DNA of 43,546 nt from Porphyromonadaceae bacterium UBA7572 (GCA_002476625.1 DLLC01000059.1:1-43546), one strand, 5' to 3'. Counted from the first letter of the stretch, positions 7,826 through 17,520 are shown. Notes: a model not told the origin generated them from the sequence alone. Made by a program: numbers and translations.

Positions 7826-9907
7826 ATGGAATTTAAGCTTCACTCTGATTATGATCCCACAGGCGACCAGCCCCATGCCATAGACGAGCTGTCGAATGGC
7901 GTGATGGAAGGTGTGCCCTACCAGACGCTTTTAGGCGTGACAGGATCTGGGAAAACCTTCACCATGGCAAATATCATTCAGCGCACTGGCAGGCCCACGC
8001 TCATCCTTTCACACAACAAAACGCTGGCGGCACAGCTTTACAGCGAGTTCAAGAGCTTTTTCCCGGAGAACTCCGTACACTATTTCGTGTCGTATTACGA
8101 CTACTATCAGCCAGAAGCCTATATTCCATCCTCCGACAAATACATCGAGAAAGACCTGCAAATCAACGAGGAGATTGACCGACTGCGCCTCAGCACAGTC
8201 ACGGCACTGCTGTCGGGGCGGCGCGACATCATCGTAGTGGCCACTGTGAGCTGCATTTACGGTATGGGAAACCCCGACAATATCAAGAGCAATGCAGTGG
8301 AGATTGAGGTGGGGCAAAACATTGGCCGCGACGAGTTTCTGCGCAAGCTGGTGGATGCCCTGTATTCCCGCAATGAGATGGAGCCTCAGATGGGCAACTT
8401 CCGCGTGAAGGGCGACACGGTCGACGTGTTTCTTGCCGGCGAGGAAATTATCCTCCGTGTGATTTTCTGGGGGAATGAAATCGAGAGTATCGACGAGCTC
8501 GACAAAACCACCCAGCTGCCCACAGGCCGCACAATGGACAAGTTCAAAATTTTTCCAGCTAACGTGTTTGTGGCCGACAAGACGCACCTTGGCGAGGTGC
8601 TGGGTCAAATCCACATCGACTTGGGCAACCAAGTGGACGCCTTCTACCGCGAAAACCGTCCTACGGAGGCTAAGAGGCTGAAAGAGCGCGTGGAATACGA
8701 CCTTGAAATGATTCGCGAGGTGGGCTACTGCTCTGGCATTGAGAATTACTCTCGTTACTTCGACGGACGCCAGCCCGGGCAGCGGCCATTCTGCCTCCTC
8801 GACTGTATGCCACACGACTTCCTCACCATTATCGACGAAAGCCATGTGACGGTGCCACAAATCAGGGCAATGTTTGGAGGCGACCAAAGCCGTAAAATCA
8901 ACCTTGTGAATTATGGCTTCCGCCTTGAAGCCGCCGTCGACAACCGCCCGCTCCGGTTTGAAGAGTTTGAGGCACTCACCGGGCAAACGATTTACGTGAG
9001 CGCCACCCCTGCCGATTACGAACTTAGGCAAAGCGAGGGTATTGTCACCGAGCAGATTATCCGCCCTACAGGACTGCTCGACCCGAAGATTTCGGTTCGC
9101 CCCTCGCGTGGGCAAATCGACGACTTGCTCGAAGAAGTGCAGCTCCGCATCGAACGGCACGAGCGCACGCTGGTCACCACGCTCACCAAGCGTATGGCGG
9201 AGGAGCTCAGCGCATACATGGGCCGGATTGGCATTCGCTGTGCCTATATGCACAGCGACGTGGAAACGATGGACCGCATTCAAATTCTCGACGATCTGCG
9301 TGCCGGCGCACTCGATGTGCTCATTGGCGTGAACCTGCTGCGCGAGGGACTCGACTTGCCAGAAGTGTCGCTCGTGGCCATCATCGATGCTGACAAAGAA
9401 GGATTTCTGCGCAGCCATCGCTCACTCACTCAGACAGCAGGTCGCGCCGCCCGCAATCTCAATGGAGAGGTGATCATGTATGCCGACACCATCACGGCCT
9501 CTATGCAGAAAACAATCGATGAAACCGAGCGTCGACGCTCGCTCCAATTGAAATACAACGAGGAACACGGCATCACTCCTCAAGCCATCGTAAAGGCGCG
9601 AAACGCCATCATTGGCGTGGACACTGAGATGCAGCCCAGCGAAGCCGTGGCCAAGCACGCGCGCAAATACGAGAACAACGTGGAAGACTATACCCCACTC
9701 CAGCGCCAGGCAGCCGCCGAGTTCCACCCGGCAAGTGCCATTGCCGCCGACCCTGTGGTACAGTACATGGCCAAACACGATATTGAAAAGACCATTGAGC
9801 GCCTGAATGCCGAGATGGTGAAGGCTGCAAAGGAAATGCGATTCCTCGACGCGGCACAATACCGTGATGAAATTATCAAACTTAAGGAACAAAACGAACA
9901 GAAATAA
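7826..9907 (+). CDS. uvrB: UvrABC excinuclease subunit B
   Basis: A 693-residue DNA-damage recognition helicase of nucleotide excision repair: it is loaded by UvrA, verifies the lesion and recruits UvrC. The N-terminus FKLHSDYDPTGDQPHAI is diagnostic. The Walker A motif is LGVTGSGKT (Lys43). The beta-hairpin segment YYDYYQPEAYIPSSD (residues about 93-107) inserts between the DNA strands. The helicase C-terminal motifs LREGLDLPEVSLVAI and QTAGRAARN follow, and a UVR domain (KEMRFLDAAQYRDEI) sits near the C-terminus. The ATG at 7826 was chosen because the longer reading from 7772 would begin inside the predicted promoter. The next gene starts 12 bases downstream, so both are probably one transcript. 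Confidence 0.97.
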   Translation: MEFKLHSDYDPTGDQPHAIDELSNGVMEGVPYQTLLGVTGSGKTFTMANIIQRTGRPTLILSHNKTLAAQLYSEFKSFFPENSVHYFVSYYDYYQPEAYIPSSDKYIEKDLQINEEIDRLRLSTVTALLSGRRDIIVVATVSCIYGMGNPDNIKSNAVEIEVGQNIGRDEFLRKLVDALYSRNEMEPQMGNFRVKGDTVDVFLAGEEIILRVIFWGNEIESIDELDKTTQLPTGRTMDKFKIFPANVFVADKTHLGEVLGQIHIDLGNQVDAFYRENRPTEAKRLKERVEYDLEMIREVGYCSGIENYSRYFDGRQPGQRPFCLLDCMPHDFLTIIDESHVTVPQIRAMFGGDQSRKINLVNYGFRLEAAVDNRPLRFEEFEALTGQTIYVSATPADYELRQSEGIVTEQIIRPTGLLDPKISVRPSRGQIDDLLEEVQLRIERHERTLVTTLTKRMAEELSAYMGRIGIRCAYMHSDVETMDRIQILDDLRAGALDVLIGVNLLREGLDLPEVSLVAIIDADKEGFLRSHRSLTQTAGRAARNLNGEVIMYADTITASMQKTIDETERRRSLQLKYNEEHGITPQAIVKARNAIIGVDTEMQPSEAVAKHARKYENNVEDYTPLQRQAAAEFHPASAIAADPVVQYMAKHDIEKTIERLNAEMVKAAKEMRFLDAAQYRDEIIKLKEQNEQK

Positions 9908-9919
9908 ATCACAGCATAT

Positions 9920-11914
9920 ATGAAGCGACTCCCCGTAAGCGAACACAGCCATCGCATCAATAAACAGTGGCTTCCCACCACAAAAAAGGAAATCGACCAC
10001 TTAGGCTGGGACCACATTGATGTGATCCTGTTCAGCGGCGATGCCTATATCGACCACCCGTCGATGGGAGCTGCCGTGATTGGGCGTGTGCTCGAGGCTC
10101 ATGGCTTCAATGTGGCCATCGTGCCACAGCCCAACTGGCGCGACGACTTACGCGACTTCAAGAAGCTGGGCCGTCCACGCCTGTTTTTCGGTGTGAGCGC
10201 GGGGGCCATGGACTCTATGGTGAACCACTACACCGCCAACCGCCGGCGGCGCAGCGACGACGCCTACACGCCAGGCGGACGTGCGGGGCAGCGTCCCGAC
10301 TATCCTACGGTGGTCTATAGCGAAATTCTGAAACGCCTATGGCCCGATGTGCCTGTGGTGGCTGGCGGCATTGAGGCATCGCTCCGCCGTCTTGCCCATT
10401 ACGACTATTGGAAAGACCGCCTTGTGCCCTCCATTCTGACCGACAGCCCTGCCGACATCATGGTTTACGGCATGGGCGAGAAGCCTGTACTGCAAATAGC
10501 CGAAGCTCTCAACGACGGCATGCCCATCGAGGCGCTGCTCGACATTCCGCAGACGGTGGTGCGGCGTCCGCTCGATGAAATACCCACCAGCGGAAGCGAT
10601 GTAGTGCTCCACTCCTTTGAAGAATGCCTGAGCGACAAGAAAAAGCAAGCCGAGAATTTCCGCAAAATTGAAGTGGAGTCGAATCTCTGGAATGGGCACA
10701 CACTATGGCAAGCCACTGGCGACGTGGCCATAAAAGTGAACCGCACCAATCCTCCGATGACCACTGCCGAAATCGACGCCACTTTCGACCTTCCCTACAC
10801 CCGTCTGCCCCACCCTCGCTATGCCGGCAAGCGCATTCCTGCCTACGAGATGATTCGCCACTCAGTGAATATGCACCGCGGCTGCTTCGGCGGTTGCGCA
10901 TTCTGCACCATCAGCGCCCATCAGGGCAAATTTATTGCTTCACGAAGCAAGGAGAGCATTATGCGTGAAGTGAGGCAGGTGGTGGCAATGGACGACTTCA
11001 AAGGCTACATCAGCGACTTGGGCGGGCCGAGCGCCAATATGTACGGACTGCACGGCAAAGACCTTGACCGGTGTAAGCGATGCGCGCGCCCATCGTGCCT
11101 TCACCCCAAGCCATGCCCCAACCTGAACACCGACCACAGCGCCCTGCTCGACATATACCACACCGTAGATGCCCTTCCAGAAGTAAAGAAGTCGTTTATC
11201 GGCAGTGGCGTACGCTACGACCTGTCGATGCACAAAACCGGCGACGAGAATGTGGACAAAGTGAACCGCCAATATAATGAGGAACTCATCAGGTTCCACG
11301 TGTCAGGACGCCTGAAAGTGGCGCCTGAAAACACCAGCGACACCGTGCTCTTCCTGATGCGCAAGCCCTCTTTCAGTCTGTTCTACCAGTTCAAAGCCAT
11401 ATTCGACCACATTAATGAGACATACGGATTGAAGCAGCAAATCATTCCTTATTTTATTTCATCGCACCCCGGATGCACCGAGGAAGACATGGCCGAGCTG
11501 GCGGCTATCACCAAAGAACTCGACTTCCACCTTGAGCAGGTGCAAGACTTTACCCCTACGCCCATGACGGTGAGCACCGAAACATTCTACACCGGTTTTC
11601 ACCCATACACACTCTTGCCAGTGCCATGCGCCAAGACGAAGGAGGAAAAACTCGCACAACGAAAATACTTCTTCTGGTATGAAAAAGCCAATAAGCCCGA
11701 CATTGTGGCATCATTGAGGCGTATGCACCGCCCCGACCTCTTAGCGCGCCTCTACCCCGGCAGTACATCCACCTCCTATTCCAAGCCAGACAAATGTGAA
11801 TGTTCCCCTAACCGTACAAACCGAGGGAAAGGCAACTATCACCCACACAAGGGTCCATCAGGCAGCTTCGAGCCCGCACACCCACACACCCGCCCTCGCA
11901 AAAAGCGGCGGTAA
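9920..11914 (+). CDS. YgiQ family radical SAM protein
   Basis: A 664-residue protein of the YgiQ family. The N-terminal part has LFSGDAYIDHPSMG and GVSAGAMDSMVNHYTANRR, seen in this family. The radical SAM cluster motif CFGGCAFC uses Cys322, Cys326 and Cys329, preceded by the family segment MIRHSVNMHRG. A second Cys-rich stretch, CKRCARPSCLHPKPC, follows near residue 390. The C-terminal 50 residues are basic and low in complexity, ending RPRKKRR. YgiQ proteins have no established reaction. It sits 12 bases after uvrB, which suggests co-transcription but not necessarily a repair role. Confidence 0.9.
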   Translation: MKRLPVSEHSHRINKQWLPTTKKEIDHLGWDHIDVILFSGDAYIDHPSMGAAVIGRVLEAHGFNVAIVPQPNWRDDLRDFKKLGRPRLFFGVSAGAMDSMVNHYTANRRRRSDDAYTPGGRAGQRPDYPTVVYSEILKRLWPDVPVVAGGIEASLRRLAHYDYWKDRLVPSILTDSPADIMVYGMGEKPVLQIAEALNDGMPIEALLDIPQTVVRRPLDEIPTSGSDVVLHSFEECLSDKKKQAENFRKIEVESNLWNGHTLWQATGDVAIKVNRTNPPMTTAEIDATFDLPYTRLPHPRYAGKRIPAYEMIRHSVNMHRGCFGGCAFCTISAHQGKFIASRSKESIMREVRQVVAMDDFKGYISDLGGPSANMYGLHGKDLDRCKRCARPSCLHPKPCPNLNTDHSALLDIYHTVDALPEVKKSFIGSGVRYDLSMHKTGDENVDKVNRQYNEELIRFHVSGRLKVAPENTSDTVLFLMRKPSFSLFYQFKAIFDHINETYGLKQQIIPYFISSHPGCTEEDMAELAAITKELDFHLEQVQDFTPTPMTVSTETFYTGFHPYTLLPVPCAKTKEEKLAQRKYFFWYEKANKPDIVASLRRMHRPDLLARLYPGSTSTSYSKPDKCECSPNRTNRGKGNYHPHKGPSGSFEPAHPHTRPRKKRR

Positions 11915-12018
11915 GGCACCCTGGGTAGCTGGCAGGCCAAATGCGCTATTCACTTCATTCATATTCTGAAAACACTAACTAACACTAATAAATATAATAC
12001 ACCTTATTTTTTATTATT

Positions 12019-13248
12019 ATGACTATAGCTATTTTCACCATCACTTCTGCGCTTCACGATGAGACTGCTATCAACGAGGCCACCAGCCAGTTCTTAGGCA
12101 CGCTAAATTTTAGCTACGATTTCAAGGGCAGCGACTTTAGCACCTATGGCGAAGCCGACCTCAACCTCATATATGTGCGCACCGGCGGCACAGAGGCCAT
12201 TTTCAGAAAAATCCAGCCCATGCTCATGGAAAAGTCGTCACGCCCGTTCTATTTGCTCACCTCTGGCAAAAGCAACTCGCTGGCCGCATCTATGGAGATT
12301 CTGTCCTATCTCAATCTCAACAAATTGAGGGGCGAGATCATACATGGCGACACCCCATACATCAATTCACGAGTGAACGAACTCGCACAAGTGGAGTGCG
12401 CCGTAAAAAAGCTACAGGGTATGCGCCTTGGCGTGATTGGCAAGCCCAGCGACTGGCTCATATCAAGCTCGGCACAGCCGGCGGCAATCAAAAGCAAGCT
12501 CGGCATCAGCCTAATCGACATTTCCATAGACGAGGTGCTCGATGAGTTTAAAGCCATTCCAGAAGCGGATAAGCACAGCGAAGAACTCTTGGAAAAAGCG
12601 CCCACAAAAGCCATCAAAGATGCCACAGCTGGTGCTGTGCAGCTTTACCACACATTAAAGAATGTGGTGCGCCGTCACAATCTGAATGGTTTCACCATCC
12701 GCTGCTTCGACATGCTCAGCGTGCTGCACAACACCAGTTGCTATGCGCTTGCACGCCTCAATGCAGAAGGAATAGTGGCAGGCTGTGAAGGCGACATCCC
12801 TGCCATGCTGTCGATGGCTATCACACAGGCGGTGGCTGGTGTGTCGGGCTTTCAAGCCAATCCATCACGCATCAACCCCGAAACTGGCGAGATGCTGGTG
12901 GCGCACTGCACCATTCCGCTGAACATGGTGAGCCGTTACGAACTCGACACCCACTTTGAAAGCGGTATCGGAATCGGAATCCGTGGCTACATGCCCGAAG
13001 GCCCTGTCACTATATTTAAAGTGAGCGGCGACCTCGCTCGCCACTTCACGGCAGAAGCCACCTTGGAGCGAAATCAGGCTGAGCCTAATCTGTGCCGCAC
13101 ACAGCAAGTGCTGCGACTTGCCAATCCTGAGCAAGCCTCCTATTTCCTCACCGCTCCCATCGGCAACCACCACATCATCGTGCCAGGCCACCTCGCCGCC
13201 ATCTTCCACGCCATTCTCTCCTCTGCTGGCACCGTCCTAAACGATTGA
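12019..13248 (+). CDS. L-fucose/L-arabinose isomerase-like protein
   Basis: A 409-residue protein that resembles the fucose/arabinose isomerase superfamily rather than a specific characterised enzyme. The C-terminal half carries motifs in the family order: GCEGDIPAMLSM (Glu257, Asp259), AHCTIP (His296) and GNHHIIVPG (His384, His385), which correspond to metal- and substrate-binding parts of such isomerases. The N-terminal half has an isomerase-like alpha/beta pattern with SGKSNSLAASMEI and LGVIGKPSDWLI. It is shorter than FucI (about 590) or AraA (about 500). No fucose kinase, aldolase or transporter adjoins it, so its substrate is open. It stands alone, about 100 bases after the YgiQ gene, with no clear promoter motif. 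Confidence 0.65.
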   Translation: MTIAIFTITSALHDETAINEATSQFLGTLNFSYDFKGSDFSTYGEADLNLIYVRTGGTEAIFRKIQPMLMEKSSRPFYLLTSGKSNSLAASMEILSYLNLNKLRGEIIHGDTPYINSRVNELAQVECAVKKLQGMRLGVIGKPSDWLISSSAQPAAIKSKLGISLIDISIDEVLDEFKAIPEADKHSEELLEKAPTKAIKDATAGAVQLYHTLKNVVRRHNLNGFTIRCFDMLSVLHNTSCYALARLNAEGIVAGCEGDIPAMLSMAITQAVAGVSGFQANPSRINPETGEMLVAHCTIPLNMVSRYELDTHFESGIGIGIRGYMPEGPVTIFKVSGDLARHFTAEATLERNQAEPNLCRTQQVLRLANPEQASYFLTAPIGNHHIIVPGHLAAIFHAILSSAGTVLND

Positions 13249-13271
13249 CGAGCGATTCACATTTTGCGGTT

Positions 13272-13301
13272 TTTGCCTTGGCAAACTTTTTGCTATCTTT
13301 G
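13272..13301 (+). promoter_or_regulatory. Predicted promoter of the DPP5 gene
   Basis: TTTG at 13272-13275 and TATCTTTG at 13294-13301 are 18 bases apart, a good Bacteroidetes -33/-7 pair. Transcription would start near 13307, only about nine bases before the ATG at 13316, which supports the ATG at 13358 as the true start. Confidence 0.7.
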
Positions 13302-13357
13302 CATAGCACATTGATTTGAATCATACAGTAAAAGAAAATAATAAAAAACTTCGATTT

Positions 13358-15394
13358 ATGAATTTTGCAAAACCCTTGATTATGGCTTCAATGATGGCCG
13401 TAACAGCCACAGGGGCACACGCCGCCCCAAAATTCACGCCCGAACTGCTCAACTCGCTCGGACGTGTGAGCGACGCGCAGGTGTCGCCCGACGGCAAGAA
13501 GGTGCTCTATGGCGTAAGCACCCCAAACATCGAAAACAACAACAGCAACCGTGAGCTGTGGGTAATGGACATCAATGGCAAGAACGCCACACAAATCACC
13601 AGCACCGAGAAAAGCGAAACCAACGCCGTGTGGATAGCAGGCGGCAAAAAAATCGCCTTTGCCTATCCCGACGAGAAAGGCGTGAACCAAATGTGGGTGA
13701 TGAACGCCGATGGCTCCGACCGCAAGTGCGTGTCGAAGATGGAAAAGGGCATTGAGGGATTCACACTCAGCCCCGACGAGAAAAAGGTGATCATCATTTC
13801 CACCGTGAAGTATGGCCAAACCACACAAGACCGCTATCCCGACCTCAAGAAAACCGATGGCCGCATCATCGACGATTTAATGTACCGCCACTGGAATGAG
13901 TGGACCACCGAAATTCCACACCCCTTTGTGGCTGAGTTCAACGGCGAGGCTGTGACCGGTGCAACCGATGTGCTTGAAGGCACGCAGTTTGAATCGCCTA
14001 TGCGCCCTTGGGGAGGTGTGGAACAGTTGGCATGGCTGCCCGACAGCAAGAGCATCATCTACGTGTGCCGCAAAAAGACGGGCAAGGACTATGCCGTGAG
14101 CACCAACAGCGACCTCTACCAGTACGACATCGCCACAGGCAGCACCAAAAACCTCACCGAGGGCATGATGGGCTACGACAACAGCCCCATCGTGTCGAAA
14201 AGCGGAAAAATAGCCTGGCTATCAATGGAGCACGACGGCTATGAGGCCGACAAGAACCGCATCTTCCTGCTCGATGGCGACAAGCGAATCGACCTTACCG
14301 CAAAATGGGACTATAGCGTAGATTTTATCACCTGGTCGCCCGATGAGAAATACATCTATTTCATTTGCCCTTACCAAGGCACAATGCCCATTTTCCGCAT
14401 GAATGTGGCGAACCAGAAAGTGGAGCAAGTGGCTGGCGGACAGTATGACTACGATGGTCTGCAATTCGCAGGAAAGGACTTGCTCGTCACATGCCGCCAC
14501 TCATTCCTTGAGCCTAACGAAGTCTACAGCTTCAAGGTTGGAAAAGAGCCTGTGAAGCTATCACACGTCACCGACCCTATCATGAACACATTAGGTGATG
14601 TGAAGTGCGAGAAGATGATGATTCCCACCACCGACGGAAAGCAGATGACCACTTGGGTACTGCTTCCTCCAAATTTCGACCCTAACAAGAAATATCCTTC
14701 GCTCCTCTTCTGCGAAGGCGGTCCGCAATCTCCTGTGAGCCAATTCTGGAGCTACCGCTGGAACCTGCGCATCATGGCAGAGAACGGCTACGTGGTCATC
14801 GCGCCCAACCGCCGCGGACTGCCGGGGTTCGGCACTGAGTGGAACGCAGAAATTTCGGGCGACTACGCCGGGCAGTGCATGAAAGACTACCTCAGCGCAG
14901 CCGACTATATGAAGGAGCAGCCCTACATCGACGGTGACCACATGGGCGCAGTGGGTGCAAGTTTCGGCGGCTATTCCGTCTACTGGCTCGCAGGCAACCA
15001 CCACAAGCGTTTCGCCTGCTTCCTCTCGCACGCAGGCATCTTCGACTTGCGCGCCCAGTACTGCGAAACCGAGGAAATGTGGTTTGTGAACTGGGACCTC
15101 GGCGGTGCGCCCTGGGACAAGGACAACGCGGTGGCAATGAAGAGCTATCGTGAGGCCGACCCTAAGAATTTCGTGCAGAACTGGGACACCCCTATTCTCG
15201 TGGTGACCGGTGAAAACGACTTCCGCATCTCCTACAGCCAGACCATGCAGGCGTTCAACGCAGCCAAGATGCGCGGCATCCCAGCCCGTATGATTCTCTT
15301 CCCGAGCGAATGCCACTGGGTGACCAAGCCACAGAACAGCATTCTCTGGCAGCGCGAATACTTCCGCTGGCTCGACCAATGGCTAAAGAAATAG
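13358..15394 (+). CDS. dpp5: Dipeptidyl-peptidase 5 (S9 family, exported)
   Basis: A 678-residue S9 prolyl-oligopeptidase-family enzyme that closely resembles the periplasmic DPP5 of Porphyromonas gingivalis, which removes N-terminal dipeptides during peptide use. The signal peptide is MNFAKPLIMASMMAVTATGAHA in outline. A beta-propeller follows (repeats such as VSPDGKKVLYGV and LWVMDINGK), then YRHWNEWTTEIPHPFVAEF, shared with DPP5. The alpha/beta-hydrolase domain has GAVGASFGGYSVYW with Ser535, GENDFRI with Asp621 and SECHWV with His653 as the catalytic triad. The upstream ATG at 13316 was rejected because it would precede the signal peptide and almost coincide with the transcription start. 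A strong terminator follows. Confidence 0.92.
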   Translation: MNFAKPLIMASMMAVTATGAHAAPKFTPELLNSLGRVSDAQVSPDGKKVLYGVSTPNIENNNSNRELWVMDINGKNATQITSTEKSETNAVWIAGGKKIAFAYPDEKGVNQMWVMNADGSDRKCVSKMEKGIEGFTLSPDEKKVIIISTVKYGQTTQDRYPDLKKTDGRIIDDLMYRHWNEWTTEIPHPFVAEFNGEAVTGATDVLEGTQFESPMRPWGGVEQLAWLPDSKSIIYVCRKKTGKDYAVSTNSDLYQYDIATGSTKNLTEGMMGYDNSPIVSKSGKIAWLSMEHDGYEADKNRIFLLDGDKRIDLTAKWDYSVDFITWSPDEKYIYFICPYQGTMPIFRMNVANQKVEQVAGGQYDYDGLQFAGKDLLVTCRHSFLEPNEVYSFKVGKEPVKLSHVTDPIMNTLGDVKCEKMMIPTTDGKQMTTWVLLPPNFDPNKKYPSLLFCEGGPQSPVSQFWSYRWNLRIMAENGYVVIAPNRRGLPGFGTEWNAEISGDYAGQCMKDYLSAADYMKEQPYIDGDHMGAVGASFGGYSVYWLAGNHHKRFACFLSHAGIFDLRAQYCETEEMWFVNWDLGGAPWDKDNAVAMKSYREADPKNFVQNWDTPILVVTGENDFRISYSQTMQAFNAAKMRGIPARMILFPSECHWVTKPQNSILWQREYFRWLDQWLKK

Positions 15395-15401
15395 CAAGTA
15401 A

Positions 15402-15437
15402 AGAGATTAGAGAGATTAGAGAGATTAGAGAGATTAG
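15402..15437. repeat. Four tandem copies of a 9-bp repeat
   Basis: AGAGATTAG is repeated four times without change immediately after the DPP5 stop codon. The last copy (15429-15437) also forms the outer part of the terminator stem that follows. Confidence 0.95.
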
Positions 15438-15478
15438 AGGGCGTTAAGCATTCGTCTTAACGCCCTCTAATCTCTTTT
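15429..15478 (+). terminator. Strong terminator after the DPP5 gene
   Basis: A 20-bp perfect stem (15429-15448 with 15456-15475) closes a 7-base loop CATTCGT and is followed by TTTTAT. The stem core is GAGGGCGTTAAG / CTTAACGCCCTC. The outer part is built from the tandem AGAGATTAG repeat. Confidence 0.9.
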
Positions 15479-15490
15479 ATCTTCATTAAT

Positions 15491-15522
15491 TTTGAGAATA
15501 ATAACTTTTTTTTGTAACTTCG
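15491..15522 (+). promoter_or_regulatory. Predicted promoter of the glycerophosphodiesterase gene
   Basis: TTTG at 15491-15494 and TAACTTCG at 15515-15522 are 20 bases apart. The -7 element differs from TAnnTTTG in one base. The start codon is about 60 bases downstream. Confidence 0.55.
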
Positions 15523-15585
15523 CAAATGGCTATAAACCAACTAATTTATTAATTATCCATTTATTAACAGACAAACTTTAACTAA

Positions 15586-17520
15586 ATGAAAAAAGCATTA
15601 CTCTTGATGGCCATGCTGCTCGTTGTGGGGCAGGCTTGGGCATGGAAACCTAAATTCGTGGGGCACCGCGGCAGCTACAAGGGCGTGATGAACACCGCCG
15701 AGGCTTTCCGCAACGGCGCCGACTTCTATCACTACGACGGTCTGGAATGCGACGTGCGCGTCACCAGCGACGGTCAGTATGTGATCAGCCACGACGAAAC
15801 CACTAAAGCGGTGGGCGGCAGTCTCACCATTGCCTCTTCCACCCTCGCACAGCTGCAGGCCGAGACCTACAGCCAGACGCGCGGTGGCGTGGCCTACACT
15901 GGAAAAATCTGCACCATCGCCGAATACCTCGACATCTGCAAGGAAAAGAATGTTTTCCCCGTGATTGAGCTGAAATGGGCCACTGGCATCAACAGCAATG
16001 ACATGAGCAACTTCCCTGGCCTGGCAAAAATCATCAAAGACAAGGAAATGGCCGACAAGGTGGTGATACTCACCAGCATGAAGCCTTCACTTGAGTATGT
16101 AAAGACGAACTATCCCGAATTTAAATGTCAGTTCCTCTGTTCCACAGGATGGGATGGTGCGCAAGACTGGTGCAAAAAATGGAACCTCAACCCGAGCATC
16201 CAAGTGGGCGACTTCGACATCTACGCAGTGAAGACCTATGTGGAGAAAGGCATGGAAGTGGCTGCATGGACGGTCAATAGCCTCGCCACCTACAAGAGCG
16301 TGGGAGCTATGGGCGTGACCATGATCACCTGCGACTATCTCATGCCAAGCGAAATGCCCGAATTGGCCGACATCAACTGGGACGACGTAAAGCCCGTTCC
16401 AGATCCTCTTGAAGTGAAATGCGACACCGCTTACATCTTCAGCCGGGCGCTCGGCAATCTCCCTGAGAATTTTCCTTCCGGGCTCGACACCGATGCCTCT
16501 GCCTACAAGAGCGCACAGCAGGCATGTGTGATAGATGGCGTGTTCTACACCAACGACTACACTACCAGCACGTTGCTCGCTTTCAACGAAAACGGCTGGG
16601 TTAAGCACGGCTACCCCACTGGCACCAACTCCCACGGCATCTGCGCCGACGACGCTGGCAATCTCATACAGCGTGCCGACGGCATAGCAAAAGCGCCCAA
16701 CACGCTCGTGCTCTACAAAAAAGGGTCGAATGTGCCTGTGACCGTGAAGTTTGAGCTACGCAACAATGGACAGACAAACTTTATCAGCGCAAGCGGTGAC
16801 GTATTCTCTACAGAAGGTGGCTATATCTATTTCTTCCCCAGCAATCAGAAACTGGTGGAAGTGGTAAAAATTGCCAACGGCAAATTTGAGGAAGTCATCA
16901 CATCTGGCACACTAAGCATCGCAGGAAGCACAGCTGGCGTGGTTTACCCCATCGGCAACGACCCACAGCACTTCATTTATCAAGTGCGTGGCAACGGCTA
17001 TTACCTTTATAACAAAGAGGATATGGGAGGATTCGTGAGCGGGAAAACCAGCACCACTGCGCCTAATCGCAACAGCAGCTTAGGCGGCGCCATATTCAGC
17101 CTTGCCGGACACGACCTATTCATCCACGCCAGCGGCACTAACTACAACGGCGGATTCACCATTAAGGACGTCAACGCCAAAATGGCCTCCATTCTATCCA
17201 TGCCCGTTCTCGGTACAGGTGGCTACTACGCCAACCCCTCAGTTGGTGCATGGTTCACCGTGGAGCCTATCGACACCGACCACGTATGGCTCTACGAATA
17301 CTGCCAAGGCAACGGTTACGCCAAATACCAAATCTATGTGGGCGAGCCTTACGTTCCACTGCCATCGGGCATTACCGATACCTCCGCCAGCAAGAGCGTG
17401 AAAAGCGTATGCTACTTCAACCTGGCAGGCCTTCAAAGCCTTACCCCATTCAGCGGAGTGAATATTGAGGTGACCACATTCACCGACGGCAGCAAAGCAT
17501 CTAAGAAAATCATAAGATAA
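15586..17520 (+). CDS. Exported glycerophosphodiester phosphodiesterase with long C-terminal extension
   Basis: A 644-residue protein with signal peptide MKKALLLMAMLLVVGQAWA. Residues about 22-265 are a GDPD TIM barrel, which cleaves glycerophosphodiesters to glycerol-3-phosphate and an alcohol: FVGHRG (His27), LECDVR (Glu54, Asp56), ISHDE (His69) and FPVIELKW supply the catalytic and metal-binding residues. From about 280 to 600 there is a second region with strand-rich motifs (AFNENGWVKHGYP, GICADDAGNLIQR, GNDPQHFIYQVRGNGYYLY) that look like blades of a beta-propeller (inference). The last 50 residues (VCYFNLAGLQS, then DGSKASKKIIR) resemble a C-terminal sorting tail. Ordinary GDPDs are about 250-300 residues, so the extension is unusual. 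Own promoter and terminator. Confidence 0.82.
   Translation: MKKALLLMAMLLVVGQAWAWKPKFVGHRGSYKGVMNTAEAFRNGADFYHYDGLECDVRVTSDGQYVISHDETTKAVGGSLTIASSTLAQLQAETYSQTRGGVAYTGKICTIAEYLDICKEKNVFPVIELKWATGINSNDMSNFPGLAKIIKDKEMADKVVILTSMKPSLEYVKTNYPEFKCQFLCSTGWDGAQDWCKKWNLNPSIQVGDFDIYAVKTYVEKGMEVAAWTVNSLATYKSVGAMGVTMITCDYLMPSEMPELADINWDDVKPVPDPLEVKCDTAYIFSRALGNLPENFPSGLDTDASAYKSAQQACVIDGVFYTNDYTTSTLLAFNENGWVKHGYPTGTNSHGICADDAGNLIQRADGIAKAPNTLVLYKKGSNVPVTVKFELRNNGQTNFISASGDVFSTEGGYIYFFPSNQKLVEVVKIANGKFEEVITSGTLSIAGSTAGVVYPIGNDPQHFIYQVRGNGYYLYNKEDMGGFVSGKTSTTAPNRNSSLGGAIFSLAGHDLFIHASGTNYNGGFTIKDVNAKMASILSMPVLGTGGYYANPSVGAWFTVEPIDTDHVWLYEYCQGNGYAKYQIYVGEPYVPLPSGITDTSASKSVKSVCYFNLAGLQSLTPFSGVNIEVTTFTDGSKASKKIIR

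Noticed and set aside
8009..9418. A 469-codon minus-strand frame antisense to uvrB
   Set aside because: Same shadow effect opposite a conserved gene; no start signal or recognisable motif.
15402..15437. Possible CRISPR-like array
   Set aside because: The 9-bp units are head to tail with no spacers, and no cas gene is near.
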